The position numbers were made by a program, and so were the translations under genes. 64,000 bases of DNA from Paraglaciecola arctica BSs20135 (GTDB lineage: Bacteria; Pseudomonadota; Gammaproteobacteria; Enterobacterales; Alteromonadaceae): contig NZ_BAEO01000008.1 of assembly GCF_000314995.1 (NCBI RefSeq), forward strand, positions 1 to 64,000, given 5' to 3'. Below are positions 1-7,746 of the stretch, in pieces; positions within the stretch are counted from its first letter, which is position 1, and the number at the start of each line of letters is the position of its first letter. The notes beneath the pieces are model-generated. The model searched no databases, was not told the DNA's origin, and worked only from the letters and a program-made list of their open reading frames with translations.

Positions 1-405
1 GATCCGATTGTTATTTCCGCTATTTTCAGCACTTACCTTTTGATTTTATTAAGTATTATTTAATTTAATTTCATTTCATCATAAATACGAATAGTTGTAA
101 AAACAAAAGGATCATGACTTCAACAACACTTTATGACTCCTATTAAAAACCATGTGAAAAATAATAGCCATAGTCAAATTAATAACTTAATGATTAGTTG
201 AAAAATACAGTGAGACTAGTGAATTTTTATAGCAGGAAGAAATGAGGGCGTCACTTTACTATTTATATAACACTTGTGTTGATTGGTAGTGATTTTGATT
301 AGTAAAGTTAAGTCAATATGAAGAATATTAAATACATGATTTGAATGTCGGCATGACAGGCATACTTGAATTAAACTTTACTCACTACAATTTTGACAAA
401 CCAAT
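1..405. other. AT-rich stretch without a gene
   Basis: No reading frame longer than about 15 codons with a ribosome binding site is visible on either strand. The stretch lies downstream of the minus-strand glycosyltransferase gene. I see no convincing terminator, RNA gene or repeat. It is probably intergenic sequence cut by the window edge. Confidence 0.5.
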
Positions 406-1677
406 TTAGCGGTTTTTTGCTTCAATCCACTGTGCCATATATTGAGTGCTTTTTAACTGATGGTGTTGCAACATTTGGCCTATGAAGTTATCTGCACGAT
501 GTGTGCTTAGTTTGTTTTGTATATCAGTTATTCGTGCCAATAACTTTGCTTGGACTTCATCTTTGGCAAAATTGGTTTTGAGCAGTTGGTAACCTTGTTG
601 TTGTTTTTGTTGCCATAAGCTTTGTTCCTGATATAGCTGCACTGCATGGTTAGCAATATTTTGGGCACTGTCTTCAAAACTATCAAAGGAATTTAAATCT
701 GTTGTTAGACCCGGCCAGTCGAGCCCCATAGTCATGCCTTCAATTCCAATGTTGGTAGTAACGTTGGGTGTGCCACAAAACATCGCTTCGGCTAATTTAC
801 CTTTTATGCCTGCGCCAAAACGCAATGGAGCTAAACAGACTCTAGCTTGTTGCATCACCTGTTTGGCATCTTCTGCCCAGCCCTTGACTAAAAAGCCTTG
901 TTTGGCGTTATGTAATTGGGTGGCCTTAGGTGGTGGGTAGGCGCCATAAATATGTAATTCGGCTTTGGGTAATTGTTTGCGGATCAAGGGCCAGATGTGT
1001 TGTTTTAAAAACAGCACTGCGTCCCAGTTGGGTTCGTGGCGAAAATTGCCAATGCTGATGAAGTGTTGTCTGTCTGCGTAGCTGTTTGTTGATGGGGAAA
1101 AGTGTTGCAAGTCGAGCATAAAAGGGCAGTGTAGTAGAATATGTTCAGGTACAGAATAATGCTTTTTGAGTAAATCTAATTCGTAGTCTGAAATGATCAA
1201 ACTTAAGTCACAGCGAAAAATCGCGGCAATTTCACGTTTAGCCATATCACTGTTTAAATCAGCTTTGTTTAATGGTCGATTTTGTTTTAAGGCTTGGTGC
1301 CGTGCGTGGCGTAATGAATGTAAATCTTCGGTATCGAGTATACGCAGTGCGTCGGGGCAATGTTTGGCGACTCGCCATCCAAACTGTTCTTCAAGCATAA
1401 AGCGGTCGAATAACACTATGTTGGGATTGAGCTCATTGATGAAGTCATCAAAGCTGCTGCAATTAAGTGCCACTGTTTGTTCGTTAATACTTAGCTCGGT
1501 TAAATCTACTTTGTGTTCGCCTTGCTGGGCAGGGCTTGCAAAGGTGACTTGCCAACCTTGGTGTACAAACAAGGTGAGTAAGCTCAACATATGGCTTCCA
1601 GCCGCCGATGAATTGGGCTCTGGCCATACGTAACCCAGTACCAGTATTTTTTTAGTCTCTATCGATACTTGGCTCAC
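406..1677 (-). CDS. GT4-type glycosyltransferase (Glycos_transf_1)
   Basis: Probable cytoplasmic or membrane-associated retaining glycosyltransferase that uses a nucleotide sugar, 423 residues. The N-terminal half starts with a Rossmann-like strand (KILVLGYVWPEPNSSAAG). The C-terminal half carries the donor-site signature of GT4 enzymes around APLRFGAGIKGKLAEAMFCG, followed by a TNIGIEGM segment. The start is GTG at 1677, 10 bases after the stop of the upstream diguanylate cyclase gene, so the two genes are probably cotranscribed. The pairing could mean c-di-GMP-linked surface polysaccharide synthesis, but that is inference. Acceptor and donor cannot be read from the sequence. Confidence 0.8.
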   Translation of the reverse strand: MSQVSIETKKILVLGYVWPEPNSSAAGSHMLSLLTLFVHQGWQVTFASPAQQGEHKVDLTELSINEQTVALNCSSFDDFINELNPNIVLFDRFMLEEQFGWRVAKHCPDALRILDTEDLHSLRHARHQALKQNRPLNKADLNSDMAKREIAAIFRCDLSLIISDYELDLLKKHYSVPEHILLHCPFMLDLQHFSPSTNSYADRQHFISIGNFRHEPNWDAVLFLKQHIWPLIRKQLPKAELHIYGAYPPPKATQLHNAKQGFLVKGWAEDAKQVMQQARVCLAPLRFGAGIKGKLAEAMFCGTPNVTTNIGIEGMTMGLDWPGLTTDLNSFDSFEDSAQNIANHAVQLYQEQSLWQQKQQQGYQLLKTNFAKDEVQAKLLARITDIQNKLSTHRADNFIGQMLQHHQLKSTQYMAQWIEAKNR

Positions 1678-1687
1678 AGGTTAATAC

Positions 1688-2944
1688 TCATTGTTTGGCT
1701 ACCTTCACACAATTTCTACCGGCTTTTTTTGCTGCATACAAGGCGATATCAGCCTGCTTCATTATGGTGGCGAAGTCTGAATGTTCTTTGGAGCGCTGGG
1801 CAACACCAAAACTAGTTGTCACTTTGACTATTTGTTCTTTGGCCGGTTTTTTAGCAGGGGCCTTTTTACCAGCTAAAGGCTTTTTCGGTTTTGCTGGGCG
1901 AGGTTTCGCTCTTAGAGCAATATCGTAATCAGCAATAGTTTGACGCACTAATTCTACAAAAGGCAGTACCTCGGCTGACGTTTTACGGGGAAAAACGATA
2001 ATAAATTCTTCACCGCCAAACCTAAAGGTTTTACCTCCGCCTGTGACTTTATTTAACTTACTGGCCACTAGTTTTAATACTTCGTCGCCTACATCATGGC
2101 CATAGGTGTCGTTAAATTTTTTGAAATGGTCGATATCAGACATCACCACAGTATATTTACGACCAAGGGTTTGCACATATTGCATCAGCGCTCGCCTTGA
2201 AGGGATCCCTGTTAGTTCATCTTTAAAGGCCATTGTAAAACTATCTTTGAGTACTGAATAACAAAACAAGCATGCCAAACTAACAATAGTGATTAGTGCA
2301 AATTCGGCATCGCGATAGATATGCATAAACGCACTTAAAGCCAACGCAAAATACAATGCATTATGGGTATTATCTGTTTTGAAAAATAACCTTAACAAGC
2401 CAAGTAATAACCCAATGATCAGTAACATTGCGTTAAAAGGGGTGAGTAGGGAGCGTATATCCGCTGAAAGTTGGAATAAAAGACTGTCTAGAGAGGTTAG
2501 CCATGGCTGGCTGACTAATAGTATGTGTGGGATGGCTAACCAACTCAGTACAAATAACATCACTAATACGGTCAAACTAAAACATAAGTTAAGGGCAGAA
2601 AACCCTTTGTCCTTGCTATACAACAAGAATACAAACCCAAACAAGATACCACTGTATCTCACTTCAAATAATTCTGGTGTTAAAGTCAGTTCTTTATTTG
2701 CTGCTATTAATAAAAGCAATAAACAGGCGTAAACCAGTCGGCTTCGGCCAAACTGCCAAGCAATAATAGCCGCTATAGCCAAACTAGCGTAACTCATCCA
2801 CCAAAGATTAACTATCCAGCTTAAAAGCAACTCAGTGTTAAAAAAATAAAAGCCATACAAAACACTAAAAAACAGCAGTGGAGGGAGGAACAACCAACAA
2901 AAATTAGTCAGTCGAGACAACAAGGGGGACAATTTAGCAGTCAA
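1688..2944 (-). CDS. membrane diguanylate cyclase (GGDEF) with Lys/Pro/Ala-rich insertion
   Basis: Makes c-di-GMP from GTP. The N-terminal half (about residues 10-225) is a series of hydrophobic segments consistent with seven or eight membrane helices. The GGDEF domain follows, beginning near DELTGIPSRRAL, with the active-site signature GGEEF at residues 310-314, so it should be catalytic. The position five residues before the signature, where an RxxD inhibitory site would lie, reads TGGG, so product inhibition is probably absent. Residues 346-372 form a Lys/Pro/Ala-rich, probably disordered insertion inside the domain, which is unusual. The gene is divergent from panE and lies upstream of a glycosyltransferase on the same strand. 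Confidence 0.88.
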   Translation of the reverse strand: MTAKLSPLLSRLTNFCWLFLPPLLFFSVLYGFYFFNTELLLSWIVNLWWMSYASLAIAAIIAWQFGRSRLVYACLLLLLIAANKELTLTPELFEVRYSGILFGFVFLLYSKDKGFSALNLCFSLTVLVMLFVLSWLAIPHILLVSQPWLTSLDSLLFQLSADIRSLLTPFNAMLLIIGLLLGLLRLFFKTDNTHNALYFALALSAFMHIYRDAEFALITIVSLACLFCYSVLKDSFTMAFKDELTGIPSRRALMQYVQTLGRKYTVVMSDIDHFKKFNDTYGHDVGDEVLKLVASKLNKVTGGGKTFRFGGEEFIIVFPRKTSAEVLPFVELVRQTIADYDIALRAKPRPAKPKKPLAGKKAPAKKPAKEQIVKVTTSFGVAQRSKEHSDFATIMKQADIALYAAKKAGRNCVKVAKQ

Positions 2945-3083
2945 TGATAAGGCTCACTTCGATTAAAAACAAATATAAAAACGCGGCTATTGTAAGTGAA
3001 TTTACCCAGCGGCAAAAGGTCAACAGGCTCTTTGCTTTGTGATAAAGTATTTTTATTCTTTATCCAGAATATGCAGTTGAGCA

Positions 3084-4148
3084 ATGACTGATTTTTTCCC
3101 ATGGGAGCAACATACCGTTTTTGGTGCGGGCCTAATTGGTTGTTATCTAGGTGGCGCTATCAGTGTGCAAGGATTTCAAACAACCTTAATTTGCCGAGAA
3201 ACAACCAAATCCAAACTCACTTCCGGTATAAAACTCACTGATTACCAGTCCCATGAGGCTATATTGCCTCATATTGAGGTGCTGGATGATAAACAACTAT
3301 CCGCAACTAATATAACAGTCAAAAAAGCCCGCTTTTTATGGTTAACAGTTAAATGTACTGGCATTAAACAAGCGGTCTTAGATATTGCCCCTTTAGTTGA
3401 TAACAATACCATTATTCTATGTTGTCAAAATGGCTTGGGCTCAGACGCAGCAGTAAAACAAGCCTATCCTGATAATATGGTACTAAGAGTCATGGTGCCT
3501 TTTAATGTGGTCGAACTATCGCCGGGACATTATCACCGTGGCTCAGAGGGAAAGCTGACAATTGAACAAACCCCACAGTCACAAATAGGCATTAATACCT
3601 TGGTTATGGCTTTACAATCAGATCTTTTGCCCATCACTACTACTGCAGATATGGATGCTTTGTTATGGGCAAAATTACAATTGAATTTGGGCAACAGTGT
3701 TAACGCATTAGCAGACATTCCGGTCAAAGCCATGTTAGAGCAGCGGCCTTACCGAAAAGTCATTGCTTTATTAATGAGTGAGTTATTAAAGGTGGCAGAT
3801 GCCCATGGCATCAAACTACCAAAAGTAACTGCCATCTCTGCTCATAAAATCCCTATAGTTTTAAGGCTACCCAATTTTATTTTTAGCCGCGTGGCTAACA
3901 AAATGTTAGAAATTGACCCTAAGGTGCGATCATCTATGTGGTGGGACGTTTCACAAGGTAAACCCACTGAAATTGTGCATATAAACGGTGCTATTTTAAA
4001 ACATGCTAAAACCTTAAATATTGCCTGTCCCGCGAATGAAAAGATCAGCTCTTTGATAAGCCAACTAAGTGGAAATGCAAGTCTTACCGATGAGCAAAAA
4101 CCACCCATTGCCGCAGAGACACTTTTGGCTTGGGTATCTGCCAAATGA
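3084..4148 (+). CDS. panE: 2-dehydropantoate 2-reductase
   Basis: NADPH-dependent reduction of ketopantoate to pantoate in pantothenate and CoA synthesis. The N-terminal nucleotide-binding motif is FGAGLIGCYLGG. The central segment LLWAKLQLNLGNSVNAL carries the catalytic lysine and the Asn-rich helix typical of ApbA/PanE enzymes, and the C-terminal helical domain is present. At 354 residues it is about 50 longer than the E. coli enzyme. Ketopantoate reductase paralogues are common in bacteria, so the exact substrate is not certain. The stop codon overlaps the next start (ATGA, 4145-4148), which suggests translational coupling to the lipoprotein gene. Confidence 0.8.
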   Translation: MTDFFPWEQHTVFGAGLIGCYLGGAISVQGFQTTLICRETTKSKLTSGIKLTDYQSHEAILPHIEVLDDKQLSATNITVKKARFLWLTVKCTGIKQAVLDIAPLVDNNTIILCCQNGLGSDAAVKQAYPDNMVLRVMVPFNVVELSPGHYHRGSEGKLTIEQTPQSQIGINTLVMALQSDLLPITTTADMDALLWAKLQLNLGNSVNALADIPVKAMLEQRPYRKVIALLMSELLKVADAHGIKLPKVTAISAHKIPIVLRLPNFIFSRVANKMLEIDPKVRSSMWWDVSQGKPTEIVHINGAILKHAKTLNIACPANEKISSLISQLSGNASLTDEQKPPIAAETLLAWVSAK

Positions 4149-4654
4149 AATCTTGGTTGTTGATCGTGTTTATTGTTGCCCTAACCAGCTGTACATTGAG
4201 TAAACAGAACGGTAGCTTCTCAAATAGCAGCATACAAACAATTGATATGGGTAAGTTTTATGGATTAAGGATTATCGAAATAGCGGCCTTAGATTATCCT
4301 CAAGCAACAACGCAAACACTCAGCATTCCAAAGTTCACAGATATCGATAAAAGTAATTTCGGAGACAGCTTAATTCAATCGTTAAAAAGGTCTGATGTGC
4401 GTGTATTACCATCAGCCCAAACCAAAATGCATATCGAATTTACCAAGATTGCCTTAGTCGATGGTACAAATGGCACAATCATGACAATGAGCGCCGATGT
4501 CGCTGTAAGTAGAAATGGTATTATCAGCAGAAAAACAATCGAAATTAACAGTGATTCAAAGCTCACTATTGGTGCAACAAAAGATAATGGCGTAAGAATG
4601 TTTATTCAGGAGTTAGCAGAATTGCTAAGAGAGCAGTCATCCTTCAAACGCTAA
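4145..4654 (+). CDS. predicted lipoprotein of unknown function
   Basis: A 169-residue protein with a short Lys start, a hydrophobic stretch and a lipobox (ALTSC, lipidated Cys16), so it should be anchored to a membrane facing the periplasm. The chosen ATG at 4145 overlaps the stop of panE by four bases and puts the signal peptide at the very N terminus; a start 15 bases upstream would add five residues. The mature part has alternating beta-type segments and no motif I recognise. The coupling to panE does not explain a periplasmic role. Confidence 0.7.
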   Translation: MKSWLLIVFIVALTSCTLSKQNGSFSNSSIQTIDMGKFYGLRIIEIAALDYPQATTQTLSIPKFTDIDKSNFGDSLIQSLKRSDVRVLPSAQTKMHIEFTKIALVDGTNGTIMTMSADVAVSRNGIISRKTIEINSDSKLTIGATKDNGVRMFIQELAELLREQSSFKR

Positions 4655-4701
4655 AAAACTAGTTAGAATTGAAAAATAAGTCTATTGGAGATGGTAGAAC
4701 A

Positions 4702-5106
4702 ATGAAAATAGAAAGAACCCCACCTTCGGCTGATGAGTTAGCAAATATGTATCAAATTGCGGGATGGATTGATGATCCCAATCCAGACAAAATGCTCAAA
4801 TCTGTCAATTCAGGATCAGAATGGTTTGTGGCACGAGATCTTGATGAAATCATTGTAGGAATAGGTAGGCTTATCACCGATTATGTGAGATACGGATTTA
4901 TCATTGATGTCATCGTAAAAGAAGAACATAGAAAAAAGGGAGTGGCTACATCAATCATGCAAGCTGTTATTGCCGAGTGTCGTAGGCTTGATTTAGATAG
5001 CGTAAATTTATGGCCCAGTGAAGGAAAGATGCCATTTTATGAAGGGTTAGGATTCTATTCGCTTCCTGCTACTCAACCCCATATGAAATTAAGACCGGAG
5101 AATTAG
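4702..5106 (+). CDS. GNAT family N-acetyltransferase
   Basis: Small acyltransferase of 134 residues that probably transfers an acetyl group from acetyl-CoA to an amine. The acetyl-CoA-binding region reads DVIVKEEHRKKGVATSIMQ, matching GNAT motif A (V-x-x-x-x-R-x-x-G-x-G/A). The ending FYEGLGFY is typical of the fold. ATG at 4702 is preceded by GGAG at a suitable distance; a TTG 33 bases upstream has no such site. The stop codon directly abuts the start of the next gene, so the two are likely cotranscribed. The substrate is unknown. Confidence 0.82.
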   Translation: MKIERTPPSADELANMYQIAGWIDDPNPDKMLKSVNSGSEWFVARDLDEIIVGIGRLITDYVRYGFIIDVIVKEEHRKKGVATSIMQAVIAECRRLDLDSVNLWPSEGKMPFYEGLGFYSLPATQPHMKLRPEN

Positions 5107-5502
5107 ATGCTAAAATCCATTCATCATGCAGCAATAATTTGTTCTGATTATGAAAAATCGAAACATTTTTATACTGCAATACTCGGTTTGGAAGTTATTG
5201 CCGAAAATTACCGAGAACCAAGGGACTCTTATAAATTAGACTTAAAACTTCCAAATGGCGGACAAATTGAGTTGTTTTCTTTTCCTAATCCACCCGCTAG
5301 GCCAAGTTTTCCAGAAGCATTGGGGTTAAGACATTTAGCATTTTGTGTGGATTCAGTTGAATCAATGTCAGATTATTTGGTCTCAAAAGACGTTAAGGTA
5401 GAGCCTATTAGGATAGATGAATACACCCAAAAGAAGTTTACATTTTTTAACGATCCAGATGGCCTGCCATTAGAATTATATGAGCAAAAAAGTACATTAT
5501 AA
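5107..5502 (+). CDS. VOC family protein (glyoxalase-like, YaeR/GloA2 type)
   Basis: A single-domain vicinal oxygen chelate protein of 131 residues. It begins IHHAAIICSDYEKSKHFY and contains LRHLAFCVDSVE and a closing FFNDPDGLPLELYE, which place the usual metal-ligand His, His and Glu residues. The overall pattern matches the YaeR (GloA2) subgroup rather than classical lactoylglutathione lyase. The substrate is not known. It follows the acetyltransferase gene with no gap, so it is probably in the same transcript. Confidence 0.8.
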   Translation: MLKSIHHAAIICSDYEKSKHFYTAILGLEVIAENYREPRDSYKLDLKLPNGGQIELFSFPNPPARPSFPEALGLRHLAFCVDSVESMSDYLVSKDVKVEPIRIDEYTQKKFTFFNDPDGLPLELYEQKSTL

Positions 5503-5564
5503 TTTTAACAAAAAGCGTTAAATAATCTGAACTCAAGTTAAGTTATAAATATGGAAGGAAAATA

Positions 5565-6227
5565 GTGACCAGTCTTAAAGCACAAACAGATCTACAAATA
5601 AGTAAAACTCGCCAAGCTAAACCAGAATTTATGCAGTCTCTCGACGATGTCATTGCCACAGCTAGAAAATTTCAACAAGGTGAAAAAGCCATAGCCATTG
5701 GGGAACAAGCGCCCGAATTTTTATTGCCCAGTGCTCAAGGTTATAATATTTCCTTAGCTAATTTACTAAGAAAGGGCCCTGTAGTCTTAACTTTCTATAG
5801 AGGGGATTGGTGTCCTTATTGTAATTTACAACTTAAAGCAATGCATGGGCGACTTGCAGAGATCCATGCCTTGGGTGCTGAGTTAGTGGCGATTAGTCCA
5901 CAAGCTCCTAATGACTCGTTAACAAAAGCTGAAAGAGAAGAATTGGAATTCTGGGTATTGTCAGATCAAGATGCACGCGTTGCCGAGAAATACGGTGTGG
6001 CTTGGGAAGTGCCAGAGTTAATTTTGGAACATATGCGTAAAGACCGTAATCTTGAATTATCCGATCTAAATAATGGTAACGGCAGTGTATTGCCAATCCC
6101 TGCAACCTTTGTGATTGGAGTAGACGGCTTAGTGAGTTGGCGATATGTGGATGTCGATTACCGTCAACGTGCTGAGCCAGAGGATATTGTAAACGCGCTT
6201 AAGGACATTAAAGCCGGCACTAAATAG
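5565..6227 (+). CDS. peroxiredoxin-like (AhpC/TSA-type) thioredoxin-fold protein
   Basis: A 220-residue thioredoxin-fold protein with the redox motif DWCPYC (Cys83, Cys86) after a TFYRG strand, as in the PRX-like branch of AhpC/TSA proteins. The C-terminal part (PATFVIGVDGLVSWRYV) is the usual cis-Pro strand. It probably reduces hydroperoxides or disulfides in the cytoplasm, as no signal peptide is present. GTG at 5565 is the start because GGAAGGAA stands just upstream. A 12-bp perfect inverted repeat follows the stop and may end the transcript. Confidence 0.8.
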   Translation: MTSLKAQTDLQISKTRQAKPEFMQSLDDVIATARKFQQGEKAIAIGEQAPEFLLPSAQGYNISLANLLRKGPVVLTFYRGDWCPYCNLQLKAMHGRLAEIHALGAELVAISPQAPNDSLTKAEREELEFWVLSDQDARVAEKYGVAWEVPELILEHMRKDRNLELSDLNNGNGSVLPIPATFVIGVDGLVSWRYVDVDYRQRAEPEDIVNALKDIKAGTK

Positions 6228-6241
6228 AGGTTTCTGATTAG

Positions 6242-6269
6242 GCATATCATCAATCTCTTGATGATATGC
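6242..6269. terminator. 12-bp perfect inverted repeat, possible terminator
   Basis: Arms GCATATCATCAA and TTGATGATATGC enclose a 4-base loop, 14 bases after the peroxiredoxin-like stop codon. The stem is strong enough to end transcription or protect a 3' end. A T-run (CTCTTTTT) appears only about 12 bases later, so intrinsic termination is uncertain. Confidence 0.5.
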
Positions 6270-6431
6270 GCAGTAAATAGCTCTTTTTAGGAGTTAATTA
6301 GGGTTGAAAAAGCTACCGTAGACCCCTTGTTCTTATGGTGTCTGGCTTTCACCTCAGTCAATAACATATCTAGTAATCCAAACTGATTTTTTATCTGTTG
6401 ATGCGTTATGCGCATCGCGCTATTGTTGACT

Positions 6432-6464
6432 CTGAGATTTTGTGTTTTATAAACAAAATCTCAG
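6432..6464. promoter_or_regulatory. 12-bp inverted repeat upstream of higA-like gene, possible operator
   Basis: Perfect arms CTGAGATTTTGT and ACAAAATCTCAG are separated by 9 bases. The repeat ends 46 bases before the higA-like start. HigA/XRE proteins usually bind a palindrome overlapping their own promoter, so this is a reasonable autoregulatory site. It could also fold as an RNA hairpin, but no T-run follows. Confidence 0.45.
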
Positions 6465-6510
6465 AAAGATCACCTGAATTACTCGAGTGCAGCTTAAGAG
6501 GACTAGTATT

Positions 6511-6804
6511 ATGAAGATGTATAACCCGCCTCATCCTGGTGAGTTTATTAAAACAACCTACCTTGAACCTTGTGGTTATAGCTGTCGTTTTTTAGCTAAG
6601 CAGTTAGATGTGGCATCATCTACTCTTAGTCGTATTTTAAAAGGGCAGAGTGGTATTACGCCAGAAATGGCATTAAGGTTATCTAAGGCTCTAGGGCGTA
6701 CCCCAGAGACTTGGCTGGCAATGCAAGGTAACTACGACCTATGGCAGGTTAAAAAAAATATTAACCTTCGTAATGTTCATGCCGTTTCTTTTAAAACAGT
6801 ATAA
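6511..6804 (+). CDS. HigA/VapI-type XRE antitoxin-like DNA-binding protein, orphan
   Basis: A 97-residue protein opening with PPHPGEFI, the N-terminal signature of HigA antitoxins. A helix-turn-helix follows (LAKQLDVASSTLSRILKGQSG), then the ETWLAMQGNYDLWQ tail seen in HigA. ATG at 6511 has AAGAGG ten bases upstream. No HigB/RelE toxin frame is present upstream or downstream, so it is either a solitary regulator or the remnant of a pair. The inverted repeat at 6432-6464 is its likely operator. Confidence 0.82.
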   Translation: MKMYNPPHPGEFIKTTYLEPCGYSCRFLAKQLDVASSTLSRILKGQSGITPEMALRLSKALGRTPETWLAMQGNYDLWQVKKNINLRNVHAVSFKTV

Positions 6805-6827
6805 ATAAGACTCGCCAAGCTAAGCTT

Positions 6828-7550
6828 TTAGACTCGGTCTTTTAACTTATCAACCCACAGTGCAGTTGCCCCACACACTGCCACTGGCATCACTAAAAAA
6901 TTGACTATTGGGATCAGTGAAAACACGCTAACAGTTATACCAAAACTAAAACTTTCTGAGCGTTGCTCGTGCAAAATTCGCTTCATATCTCTGAATGAAA
7001 TTTTGTGGTTATCACAAGGGTAATCACAATATTGGATGGCCATCATCCAAGCTGAAAACAAAAACCATAGTACTTGACCTACTAGTGGCAAAATAAAGAA
7101 CAGCAACAAAAATCCAATCGCTCTTGGTAAATAATAAGTGAGTTTAGCTAGTTCACGCCCTAAGGTACGTGGGATATCTTTAAACACATCCATTAAACCT
7201 GTATCGTCCATAGGTTGGCCAGTTAGATACTGTTCGACTTTTTCAGCTAATAATCCGTTAAAAGGTGCAGCAATCCAATTAGCCAAGGTGCCAAATATAA
7301 GCGCAAATATTAATAGAATAGTGATCACTGCTATCGGCCAAATGATGTAACTTAAGCCGTCTTTTAACCAACTTAGCCATTCCCAGTCAGGAATGAGATC
7401 AGTTAGCCAAATAATACTCGCGCTTATTTCGCCGAATAGATAATAAAACGCGGCGGAAAACAAAATTAGATTAATGGCCAATGGAAAAAATACAAAACGC
7501 TTTAGTCCCTTGGTTTTTATCAAGCTAAAGCCTTGGAAAAAATAGTCCAT
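6828..7550 (-). CDS. cysZ: sulfate transporter CysZ (EI24 family)
   Basis: Inner-membrane sulfate uptake protein for cysteine synthesis, 240 residues, close to the usual length. It starts with FFQGFSLIKTKGLKRFVFFPLAIN, the typical CysZ opening, and has four or more long hydrophobic segments (for example residues 20-40, 68-95, 140-170, 200-225). A cytoplasmic-looking segment near residue 180 ends in KRILHEQRSESFSFG. It is divergent from smc across 196 bases. The reading is based on overall pattern and not on a catalytic motif. Confidence 0.85.
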   Translation of the reverse strand: MDYFFQGFSLIKTKGLKRFVFFPLAINLILFSAAFYYLFGEISASIIWLTDLIPDWEWLSWLKDGLSYIIWPIAVITILLIFALIFGTLANWIAAPFNGLLAEKVEQYLTGQPMDDTGLMDVFKDIPRTLGRELAKLTYYLPRAIGFLLLFFILPLVGQVLWFLFSAWMMAIQYCDYPCDNHKISFRDMKRILHEQRSESFSFGITVSVFSLIPIVNFLVMPVAVCGATALWVDKLKDRV

Positions 7551-7746
7551 ATTACACCTGTACTGATTGCTGTTTAACCTGTTGTAACAAGATGAAAATC
7601 AGCGTTTATTCTTAAAATAGTGGCTGTTATTATACGTATCTCACACTAGGGAGCAAAACGTCAATTGTTACACTTGATGACTTTTGGTACATTCAATCAC
7701 TGAAACATAAAAATAATAACAATTTTCGGAATAACTCCATCTTTAT

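Noticed and set aside
734-1633. Plus-strand frames of 68 and 146 codons opposite the glycosyltransferase gene
   Set aside because: They lie antisense to a well-supported gene and have no family features or ribosome sites.
6287-6415. A 42-codon minus-strand frame upstream of the higA-like gene, considered as a toxin or small protein
   Set aside because: No ribosome binding site, no recognisable motif, and no resemblance to HigB/RelE; treated as chance.
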